DNA from: Algoriphagus pacificus
GTDB taxonomy: Bacteria; Bacteroidota; Bacteroidia; Cytophagales; Cyclobacteriaceae
Length of the DNA stretch: 64,000 nucleotides
Direction: 5' to 3'
Assembly (NCBI RefSeq): GCF_017254845.1
Contig: NZ_JAFKCU010000002.1
Span: forward strand, 1,287,053-1,351,052
Shown: piece by piece, positions 35,942 through 43,402 of the stretch
How positions within the stretch are numbered: position 1 is the first letter of the stretch
Layout of the letters: each line of letters opens with the position of its first letter
Made by a program: the position numbers and the translations under genes
Notes under the pieces: generated by a model
Seen by the model: only the letters and a program-made list of their open reading frames with translations
Databases searched by the model: none
Told to the model about the DNA's origin: nothing

Positions 35942-37338
35942 ACAGAACAGTTTCATTTATAGCTGAATTAATTCAGCAAAAAGAGAGCATACAAATTGAA
36001 TTTGTAGGAGAATACAAGGTGTCTCAAATTTTGAAAGTGATTTGTTCATTCTTAAATACAGAAGGTGGATGGGTTTTAGTTGGCTATGATGGCAAAGAAT
36101 TCAGAGGTATTTCCGGAGGCATAGAAAATAAAGTATCGGAGCTCAAAAATTTAATTTTTGACCAGATTTTCCCACAACCATTGGTAGATGTTCGGTTTGA
36201 GAAATATAAAAGCCTAGATGTATTGCTTATCAACGTAATCAAAGGCTCTCGACAACCTTACACCTATGAGAAGAAATATTTCGTCAGAAAAGGTAGACAG
36301 ACACAAGAGGCAACGACGGATGAAATAAGTTTGTTACTAAGAACTTCAAATGAGTATGCCTCAACTTGGGAAAAACAAACTGCTATTGATGCTACTTTAG
36401 AAGACTTGGTTCAAAATGAGATTGAACTCACCATAAGCGATGCGAATAAAATTGGGAGAGGAAAAAGTTTGCCAAATGATATGTCTGGCTTTTTAAGCTA
36501 TTTTCAGCTGGTAGATATGAGTTTAATAAGAAATGGAAGTATTGTATTGTTTGGCAAAGATCCTGTGAAATTCATTTCCCAATGTCAAATTCGTATAACC
36601 CTGATGCCCCACGGAAAAACGGGGAGTAGGTTTGACGATACCGTTTTAATTGAAGATAATTTATTTGCGGCTTTTAACCGTATTGAAGAATACTTTACTC
36701 GAAATCTGCCAATGATAAGTGAGTTTAAATACGATAAATGGAATAGAAAGAATGAAGAAAAATATCCAATGGATGCATTGCGAGAGGCGGTGCTAAATGC
36801 GATGGTTCACAGGGATTATGCTGACATTTCAGGCGATATTACTATCAATATTTATCCTGACAAAATGGAAATCATTAATTCAGGAGAAATACCCCCTGAT
36901 ATTATTTCAGGTAAGAACAATATCAAAGAGCATCATTCTGTGCTTCGCAATCCAACTATTGCACATTTGTTTTATTTAAGGGGTAAGATTGAAAAACTAG
37001 GAAGAGGTTTGAGTTTGATTAAAGATAGATTCGTTGAAAATGGGTTGAAAGTTCCTGAATGGACTTCACAAAGCGGATATACTACACTTACTCTTTATGG
37101 ATTTTCGAAACCCATAGGAGTAAATGACAGAATGTTAACCTTTATGAAAAAACTTAAAGTTGGAGAACAGTTTTCTAGAGAAGATTTTGAACGGTTTTTT
37201 GAGAGTAATATTTCTGAAAAAACGGCAAGGAATGACATTGGAAAATTGATGGAAGGTAGGTGGGTGGAAAGAATAGGAGAAGGACCCTCAACCAAATACG
37301 TTAGAACTAATAAAGAATTACCGGAAATTACCGGATAA
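35938..37338 (+). CDS. AlbA_2 (Schlafen-like) plus HATPase domain protein
   Basis: The 466-residue protein begins with an AlbA_2 domain at about residues 10-125 (ESIQIEFVGEYKVSQILKVI, then CSFLNTEGGWVLVGYDG). A RecG-like HATPase_c_4 domain is at about 275-370; its N-box is REAVLNAMVHRDY with Glu283 and Asn287, followed by MEIINSGEIPPDI and GRGLSLI. A winged helix closes it (about 400-460, FSREDFERFFESNISEKTARNDI). Similar proteins are annotated as ATP-binding or putative DNA-binding regulators. Coupling to DUF4062 suggests one functional unit, perhaps sensor plus nuclease/ATPase. No helicase motifs are present. Confidence 0.82.
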   Translation: MNRTVSFIAELIQQKESIQIEFVGEYKVSQILKVICSFLNTEGGWVLVGYDGKEFRGISGGIENKVSELKNLIFDQIFPQPLVDVRFEKYKSLDVLLINVIKGSRQPYTYEKKYFVRKGRQTQEATTDEISLLLRTSNEYASTWEKQTAIDATLEDLVQNEIELTISDANKIGRGKSLPNDMSGFLSYFQLVDMSLIRNGSIVLFGKDPVKFISQCQIRITLMPHGKTGSRFDDTVLIEDNLFAAFNRIEEYFTRNLPMISEFKYDKWNRKNEEKYPMDALREAVLNAMVHRDYADISGDITINIYPDKMEIINSGEIPPDIISGKNNIKEHHSVLRNPTIAHLFYLRGKIEKLGRGLSLIKDRFVENGLKVPEWTSQSGYTTLTLYGFSKPIGVNDRMLTFMKKLKVGEQFSREDFERFFESNISEKTARNDIGKLMEGRWVERIGEGPSTKYVRTNKELPEITG

Positions 37339-37528
37339 CACATTTTCAAATAGAATTATGCTTGATTTTCAATTATTTAAACCCTTTTCACAACCTGACA
37401 CCATACCGGAAATTACCGGAAAGCTTTAAATAGTTGCCATATGAAATTACCGGACTTACCGGATTTAGAAAAGAAAGAGCCTGATAATGAAATATTTATG
37501 GATAGGCGAATTGCCGGGCTTTGCCGGA
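37317..37528 (+). repeat. Paired ATTACCGGA direct repeats
   Basis: Eight 8-9-base words close to ATTACCGGA occur as four pairs at about 37317/37327, 37403/37412, 37446/37455 and 37510/37520. Members of a pair are 9-10 bases apart. The first pair overlaps the end of the AlbA_2/HATPase gene; the others lie in the gene-free stretch 37339-37725. They look iteron-like, or are the worn remains of a repetitive C-terminal coding segment. Beyond them I see nothing up to the next gene. Confidence 0.6.
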
Positions 37529-37725
37529 AGCTAATTTGGAAGTCCCAACTAGCTTCAGACAACATCATTGGTTCTGGAAGGTTACTACGCCGAGTGGAGT
37601 GAGGTAATAAAATTAATTACAAATTGTGAAAGGATTTTAGGCTGAAATACAAATCCCACCAAATCAACATGAGTGGGAAATAGCAAAAAAAATAAAATTG
37701 CATCCATTAACGGCCGCCAGTAAAT

Positions 37726-38646
37726 ATGCGTGATACTAATTTTAAATCTACGGGTATAATAGAAAGATCAGACAGATTAGAGTTACATTATTTTTTTAAA
37801 GATGAAAGTCATTCAATTGACTCAATTCTAAGAAATGAATGTGAAAAGGAAATACTTTTCATATTTAAGGAAATCTCTGATACTTTAAAGTTAGATCTAA
37901 GATTAGAGACTTCGCCTCCAGAAGATGGTGGTTTTAAAGAAATATGGAATTTTATTGGTAAAAACTCTGCTCAAATATCATTGTTAGTTAGTGTTGCAGC
38001 AATAATTATATCTCGCTTTCCGACAGAAAATAGAGAATTAACTAAACTTCAAATCGAGAACTTAAAGCTGGATAATGAGCTAAAAAGCAAAGAATTGGAA
38101 AAGCTAAATTTAAAGGCTTTAAAAGAGGAAGATGAATTAATCCAGGATAAATTAATAGGGTCTGTTGAGCTGGTTAATAAAAACTATCGAATCGCATGGC
38201 GTAAATCCAATTTTTATAAAAAACTCTTTGGTTATAATAAACTCGATTCTATTGAAATCTTGAGATTTAAAGCCAATGAACCAGTAGGAAAAAAGAGGGA
38301 AGTCTTAAGGAATGATTTTAAAAATTATATTTTAGATAGCGATGATTTACCACCATTATCAGTTGAAAAAGCTGTCATTGACGTAATTTCACCAGCGATA
38401 AAAAGAGGGAGATTCAAGTGGAAAGGCTTCTATAACAATGAGATAATAAGTTTTGATATGAATGACTCCATATTCAGGCAACAGGTCTTAAAGGGGGATG
38501 TTCACTTTTCAAACAAGTTTTCGATTGAGGTAGAGATGACTCAAGAAAGAAAAATAAATCAAGATGGTGGAATAAAAATAACAAACACTTCAATTACTAA
38601 AGTTTGGGCTTCTGTCGAGAATGGAAATAGAATTGAATACAAGTAG
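37726..38646 (+). CDS. Membrane-associated coiled-coil protein, unknown function
   Basis: The 306-residue protein has an N-terminal soluble part of about 75 residues and a hydrophobic helix at about 82-98 (SAQISLLVSVAAIIIS). A long charged coiled coil follows at about 100-142 (ELTKLQIENLKLDNELKSKELEKL), then a C-terminal domain of about 160 residues. I know no family name. It lies between the DUF4062 pair and the type I restriction operon. A helix followed by a coil and a soluble domain would fit a membrane-tethered sensor or effector of a defence unit; that is inference only. Confidence 0.6.
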   Translation: MRDTNFKSTGIIERSDRLELHYFFKDESHSIDSILRNECEKEILFIFKEISDTLKLDLRLETSPPEDGGFKEIWNFIGKNSAQISLLVSVAAIIISRFPTENRELTKLQIENLKLDNELKSKELEKLNLKALKEEDELIQDKLIGSVELVNKNYRIAWRKSNFYKKLFGYNKLDSIEILRFKANEPVGKKREVLRNDFKNYILDSDDLPPLSVEKAVIDVISPAIKRGRFKWKGFYNNEIISFDMNDSIFRQQVLKGDVHFSNKFSIEVEMTQERKINQDGGIKITNTSITKVWASVENGNRIEYK

Positions 38647-38737
38647 GATGGAGAGTGTTAGCTAAACTCTGTCCCATTTTTCACCAAAGGTAACCTACAA
38701 AAAACCCAAATTAGTATCTTTAAATCTAAACTATAAT

Positions 38738-38899
38738 TGCTTTCCAAAAGCATCTGGTAAGAAATCTGGTTTTAGCGTCTGGCAAATGGTGGAAATGCTC
38801 GCCCGTTCTTGGCCGGAAATCACTAAAATTGCGGTAGAAGAGAAGAGACCTTTTGGGTATGAGGTTTTTATTAATGGAAAACTGAGGAAGATTTTTTAG
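38738..38899 (+). pseudogene. Possible remnant of a short coding region before hsdM
   Basis: The gene-free stretch 38647-38943 holds a frame without a start codon that reads FSVWQMVEMLARSWPEITKI, then AVEEKRPFGYEVFINGKLRKIF, and ends at TAG 38897-38899. Its composition is protein-like (amphipathic helix, then a strand pair). It may be the tail of a lost gene. The opposite-strand frame over the same bases is less convincing. No family recognised. Confidence 0.3.
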
Positions 38900-38943
38900 T
38901 ACTAAATATAGAAATAAAAACAATAGAGATATTATTAAATTTA

Positions 38944-40743
38944 ATGCAAAACTTTAGAGAAAAAGCTGACCTCATTTGGAAAGTTGCTGACTTGCTAAGA
39001 GGTGATTACAAACAATCGGACTACGGTAAGGTGATTTTACCAATGACTGTTTTAAGAAGGCTGGATTGTGTCTTAGCCCCCAACAAACAAAAAGTACTTG
39101 ACTACTTGCCAAAAGTAGCTTCCTTGAAAGAAAGTGCCAGAGATTTAACCCTTAACAAAATAGCAGGCAACAACTTTCACAACAGAAGTAAATTCGACTT
39201 TGAAAAGCTAAAAGCGGATTCAGACAATATCGCTGTTAACCTCCGTAACTACATAAACGGCTTCTCAACCAGTGCCAGAGAGATTATAGAATACTTCAAC
39301 TTCGATGACCAAATCGACCGTTTGGACGACCCAAAAACAGATTTGCTATACAAAGTCGTAAAGGAGTTTGAAGCAATTGATTTAACAGATATGGACACCA
39401 TGCAAATGGGGTATGTATTTGAAGAGTTGATTAGAAAGTTTGCTGAACAATCCAACGAAACGGCAGGAGAACACTTTACTCCTAGAGAAGTCATTCGTTT
39501 GATGGTGAATATCCTTTTCAATGAAGATAAAGAAATACTAACCAAAGACGGTGTTGTAAAAACAGTTTACGACCCTGCATGCGGTACAGGAGGCATGCTC
39601 TCCGTTGCTGAAACATATTTGAACGAACTGAACAGCAAAGCCAAACTGGAAGTTTTTGGTCAAGAAATAAACCCTGAGTCTTACGCCATCTGCAAATCAG
39701 ACATGTTGATTAAAGGACAAAACCCAAGCAACATCAAGTTTGGCAACACTTTTACTGTTGATGGTTTAGAAGAAGAGAAATTTGATTATATGCTCTCTAA
39801 CCCTCCTTTTGGCGTGGATTGGAAAAAGGCTTCCAAAATCATCAATGACGAGGCTACCAACAAAGGTTTTGCAGGACGTTTTGGTGCAGGTACACCAAGA
39901 ATCAATGATGGTTCTTTCCTTTTCCTACAACATATGATTTCTAAAATGAAATCAAACGGAAGCCGAATAGGGATTGTCTTCAATGGTTCTCCCCTGTTTT
40001 CAGGAGCTGCCGAAAGTGGAGAAAGCAACATCCGAAAATGGATTATAGAAAATGATTGGTTGGAAGCAGTGATTGCCCTGCCTGACCTATTGTTTTATAA
40101 CACTGGTATTTCCACTTATATCTGGATCGTAACCAACAAGAAAAACGAAGAACGAAAGGGGAAAATCCAACTCATCAACGCCACTGGTGAAAAAGACGAA
40201 GAATTGCTTAAAGAGGGAAAAATTAAATTCAACCGCTTTTGGGAGAAAATGCAAAAGAGCTTGGGCAACAAGCGAAAACAAGTTGCCGAAAACGGAAACA
40301 CAAAAGGCATTGGCTTCATTACCAAACTTTATGGCGACTTTGAAGAAAACGATTTCTGCAAAATTGTACCTAATGAATTCTTTGGCTATTGGAGAGTAAC
40401 CGTTGAGCAGCCACTCAAAGAAAATGGAGAAACGGTAACTGATAAAAAAGGTAATCCTAAACCTGATACCTCATTGCGTGATTATGAGAACATTCCATTT
40501 CTGCAAAAAGATACTGATGGCAAACTCGTGCCTCAAACCATTGAAGAATATATTGACCGTGATGTAAAACCTCATTTACCAGAAGCATGGGTAGATGAAA
40601 ACAAAACCAAGATTGGTTATGAAATCAATTTCACTAAGTACTTCTATGAGTTCAAATCACTACGCCCATTGAGTGATATCAAAGCTCAGATTTTAGCATT
40701 GGAAGAGTCGATTGTGGAAGCTGAAAAAACGGTATTAGACTAA
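38944..40743 (+). CDS. hsdM: Type I restriction-modification methyltransferase subunit
   Basis: The 599-residue N6-adenine methyltransferase has an N-terminal helical domain (about 1-160), then the catalytic domain with the SAM motif DPACGTGG at 210-217 and the active-site NPPF at 286-289. It methylates the site read by HsdS and forms the M2S1 core of the complex. The stop overlaps the hsdS start by one base (TAATG), showing coupling. The C-terminal extension of about 150 residues (FLQKDTDGKLVPQTIEEYIDRDVKPHLPEAW) is usual in this HsdM subgroup. The host DNA should carry its methyl mark. Confidence 0.96.
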   Translation: MQNFREKADLIWKVADLLRGDYKQSDYGKVILPMTVLRRLDCVLAPNKQKVLDYLPKVASLKESARDLTLNKIAGNNFHNRSKFDFEKLKADSDNIAVNLRNYINGFSTSAREIIEYFNFDDQIDRLDDPKTDLLYKVVKEFEAIDLTDMDTMQMGYVFEELIRKFAEQSNETAGEHFTPREVIRLMVNILFNEDKEILTKDGVVKTVYDPACGTGGMLSVAETYLNELNSKAKLEVFGQEINPESYAICKSDMLIKGQNPSNIKFGNTFTVDGLEEEKFDYMLSNPPFGVDWKKASKIINDEATNKGFAGRFGAGTPRINDGSFLFLQHMISKMKSNGSRIGIVFNGSPLFSGAAESGESNIRKWIIENDWLEAVIALPDLLFYNTGISTYIWIVTNKKNEERKGKIQLINATGEKDEELLKEGKIKFNRFWEKMQKSLGNKRKQVAENGNTKGIGFITKLYGDFEENDFCKIVPNEFFGYWRVTVEQPLKENGETVTDKKGNPKPDTSLRDYENIPFLQKDTDGKLVPQTIEEYIDRDVKPHLPEAWVDENKTKIGYEINFTKYFYEFKSLRPLSDIKAQILALEESIVEAEKTVLD

Positions 40744-42077
40744 TGGAAAGATACTCGGAATATAAAGAAACAGGCATTGAGTGGATAGGAGAAATTCCAA
40801 ATGATTGGACTGTCAAGAAAATCAAGCATAAGTGTTCGGTAAAAGCTCGTGTTGGTTGGAAAGGTCTAAAATCTGATGAATTTCTTATTAAAGGATATTC
40901 ATATCTCGTGACAGGTTCTGATTTTAAACGAGACACTGTTGTATGGGAATATTGTTATCAAATAGACCAAGAAAGGTATGAAGAAGACCCTTATATTCAA
41001 CTACAGGAAGAAGACCTTTTAATTACAAAAGATGGAACAATTGGAAAACTAGCAATTGTAAAAAACCTGGATAAACCAGCCTGTTTGAATAGTGGAATTT
41101 TTGTAGTTAGACCCACAGAGGACGATTTTACAACTAAGTATTTGTTTTGGTTACTTAAATCGAAAGCGTTTTCTCAGTTCAATGATTACACATCTTATGG
41201 TTCTACAATACAGCATTTATATCAGAATGTATTTGTGGAATTTTGGTTTCCTTTTCCAACATTGGAGGTTCAAACCCAAATCGCCAACTACCTCGATACC
41301 AAAACTGCCGAAATAGACAACATCATAGCTGCCAAGAAAAAACTCATTGCACTATATGAAGAAGAAAAAGCAGCCGTCATCAACCATGCGGTAACCAAAG
41401 GCATCAACCCAGATGTAAATCTAAAACCATCTGGTGTGGATTGGTTGGGGGATATTCCTGTTAATTGGATTGTAAGCGGGCTAAAATACGTGACTAAAGA
41501 AATGATTTCTGGACCTTTTGGCTCCTCATTAAAAAAAGAAACTTATACCAAAACAGGGTATAAGATATATGGTCAAGAACAAGTAATTAAGGGTGATGTC
41601 AATTATGGAGATTATTACATCGCTGAAGAGAAGTACCAAGAAATGCTTAGATACAAAGTTTCAGCAAAAGACATTCTGATCAGTTGTGTTGGAACTTTTG
41701 GGAAGATTCTTCAGGTTCCTACAAAATTTCAAGAAGGAATTATTAATCCGAGATTAATTAAAATATCTCTTAATGAAGATAGAATTGACCCAGATTATCT
41801 TGAAAGAGTTCTGAAAAGCAAGCTCGTATTTGATCAACTAGAAGCGTTAAGTAGAGGAGGAACTATGGGGGTGATTAACCTGGATTTACTAAAGCAATTA
41901 GTCATACCACTACCTCCGCTTAAAGAGCAAAAACCTATTTGTGATTTTATCACCCATGAAGAAGGTAGATTAAACAATCTCATTTCAAAAGCGAAACAAT
42001 TAATTGTATTACTAACCGAATACCGCACCACTCTTATCAGTGAAGTGGTAACTGGTAAAATAAAAGTAACAGCTTAA
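40743..42077 (+). CDS. hsdS: Type I restriction-modification specificity subunit
   Basis: The 444-residue protein has two target-recognition domains, each opened by a matching phrase: GIEWIGEIPNDW at about residue 10 and GVDWLGDIPVNW at about 231. Each is closed by a conserved helix (IANYLDTKTAEIDNIIAAKKKLIALYEEEKAAVI at about 178-213 and a similar one near 400-440). The two domains read the two halves of a split DNA site, so the site is bipartite with unlike halves. No truncation or inverted second hsdS was seen nearby, so phase variation by inversion is not indicated. Confidence 0.95.
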   Translation: MERYSEYKETGIEWIGEIPNDWTVKKIKHKCSVKARVGWKGLKSDEFLIKGYSYLVTGSDFKRDTVVWEYCYQIDQERYEEDPYIQLQEEDLLITKDGTIGKLAIVKNLDKPACLNSGIFVVRPTEDDFTTKYLFWLLKSKAFSQFNDYTSYGSTIQHLYQNVFVEFWFPFPTLEVQTQIANYLDTKTAEIDNIIAAKKKLIALYEEEKAAVINHAVTKGINPDVNLKPSGVDWLGDIPVNWIVSGLKYVTKEMISGPFGSSLKKETYTKTGYKIYGQEQVIKGDVNYGDYYIAEEKYQEMLRYKVSAKDILISCVGTFGKILQVPTKFQEGIINPRLIKISLNEDRIDPDYLERVLKSKLVFDQLEALSRGGTMGVINLDLLKQLVIPLPPLKEQKPICDFITHEEGRLNNLISKAKQLIVLLTEYRTTLISEVVTGKIKVTA

Positions 42078-42079
42078 CT

Positions 42080-42415
42080 ATGGGCGATTTATTAAATAGC
42101 GACAAAGTGCAGGATTCCTTTTATGCAGTAGCTAGTTTCTTAGAATCTGCCCAAAAGGACAAAATGAATCGAACTGAATTCGTTTGTAATTTTAAGGTAC
42201 TTCATCCTGCACTACAGCGGTTTCAAGACAAAATTGAGTTTGAGTGTAGAGACTATCTAAATAATCCCTCCTACATTTTATATTCTGACTCATTTAAGGG
42301 ATTAGGATATCACCGTCCGGTCTGGAGTTCATACTCACTCTTCATTTGGGATGAGAATACGAAAGAATTGTCAGTGAACCTTAACGATAAAACATTCATC
42401 ATAAAACATCAATAA
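42080..42415 (+). CDS. 111-residue protein inside the type I operon, unknown function
   Basis: It starts 2 bases after the hsdS stop and ends directly before the start of the Ntn-hydrolase-like gene (no gap). The protein is soluble, with a helical first half (FYAVASFLESAQKDKMNRTEFV, VLHPALQRFQDKIEFECRDYL) and a strand-rich end (YSLFIWDENTKELSVNLNDKTFIIK). No known family comes to mind. Its tight packing means it is made together with the hydrolase; it could be a partner, inhibitor or substrate adaptor. I cannot tell which. Composition is like its neighbours. Confidence 0.75.
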   Translation: MGDLLNSDKVQDSFYAVASFLESAQKDKMNRTEFVCNFKVLHPALQRFQDKIEFECRDYLNNPSYILYSDSFKGLGYHRPVWSSYSLFIWDENTKELSVNLNDKTFIIKHQ

Positions 42416-43402
42416 ATGACACTCTGCGTAGCATGGATAAGACAAGTTGAGGATACTGAAGAATTAGTATTTGCAACAGACAGTTGCCTCTCAGGTGGTG
42501 AGCGATGGCACTCTGGAGTTAAACTTTTCGAGTTACCCAGAAAAGATTGTTTAATCTGCTTTGCAGGAGAAACTACTAGAACCTATCCACTTATTCTCAA
42601 TCTAATTTCTTCTATCAAGTTTGATGAGCACCTTTCTAATCCTCATACCGATATTTCTGATGTATTGGAGTATTTGACTAATCTATTTTCTACGCTTTGC
42701 AATTCTATATCAGGTTTCGCACCTCAATCTTTTGAAGATGCTTTAGGTGATTTTCACTTCATGTTTGGTGGTTGGTCATGGAAATCAAATGAGTTTAAGG
42801 TTTGGAAGCTTTCCTATAATCATGATCTCAAAGCCTTTCTCCCGAATCAAGTAGGTAAGGAAAATATGTTCTTTGATTTCATTGGGGATGAAACAGAAAA
42901 AGCAGAAGAATTATTGATTGAGGAAATGTCAAAAAGCAAAAAGGTGCTTTCAAAAATTTTTGACATGGAACCATTCCGAGTATTATTAGAAATGATTCGG
43001 AAAAAGGAATATGACTCCATAGATGGAGCCATTCAAATAGCGAAAATCCACCCTCCTGGCATTACCGAGTTTTTTGGTGTGATGTGGCCTTCTATCAAAG
43101 GAAAAAAGACGTTTTTAGGAAAAGATGTGAATTTTGATAACAACCCAGCAGTAAAATTTTTAGACCCTGATACTTGTGAAATTATTGGTGATGATATACC
43201 TGTAAAAATCGAAGATCCATTGGAGGAGCTTTACGGAATCAACTTCGGCTTTGTAAAAGACTGCTATCCTGAAGGAAAAATAAAAACAGGATTAACCAAG
43301 CGTGAAAAACACACCTTGAAAACGATATTTAAAGAAGTGGCTTATGCTCAATTTATTGGAAAAGCTCTTTTGGAAGAACTTGAAAACTCAGAAGAAGCAT
43401 GA
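42416..43402 (+). CDS. HslV/proteasome-like Ntn hydrolase embedded in the type I operon
   Basis: The 328-residue protein opens with Met-Thr: removal of Met would expose Thr as an N-terminal nucleophile without a propeptide, as in HslV. Downstream lie FATDSCLSGG with Asp22 and SGVKLFEL with Lys36, then ICFAGETTRTYPL, which parallels the HslV order Thr1-Asp17-Lys33 followed by a GFAGGTADAF-like block. The first about 180 residues fit the beta-subunit fold; the remaining about 150 are extra. The gene abuts the 111-residue gene and overlaps hsdR by 4 bases (ATGA). A proteolytic or amidase role in the restriction complex is inferred. No HslU-like ATPase is encoded nearby. Confidence 0.7.
   Translation: MTLCVAWIRQVEDTEELVFATDSCLSGGERWHSGVKLFELPRKDCLICFAGETTRTYPLILNLISSIKFDEHLSNPHTDISDVLEYLTNLFSTLCNSISGFAPQSFEDALGDFHFMFGGWSWKSNEFKVWKLSYNHDLKAFLPNQVGKENMFFDFIGDETEKAEELLIEEMSKSKKVLSKIFDMEPFRVLLEMIRKKEYDSIDGAIQIAKIHPPGITEFFGVMWPSIKGKKTFLGKDVNFDNNPAVKFLDPDTCEIIGDDIPVKIEDPLEELYGINFGFVKDCYPEGKIKTGLTKREKHTLKTIFKEVAYAQFIGKALLEELENSEEA

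Noticed and set aside
37317-37528. CRISPR array
   Set aside because: Words are only 9 bases, pairs are unevenly spaced, and no cas genes are in the window.
37700-37730. ACGGCCGCCAGT, as found in common cloning vectors
   Set aside because: Only about 12 bases match and the flanks are normal AT-rich host sequence; taken as chance, not as vector carry-over.
40743-42077. Phase-variable hsdS locus with inverted partial copies
   Set aside because: Only one hsdS, no recombinase and no inverted copy of either recognition domain were seen nearby.
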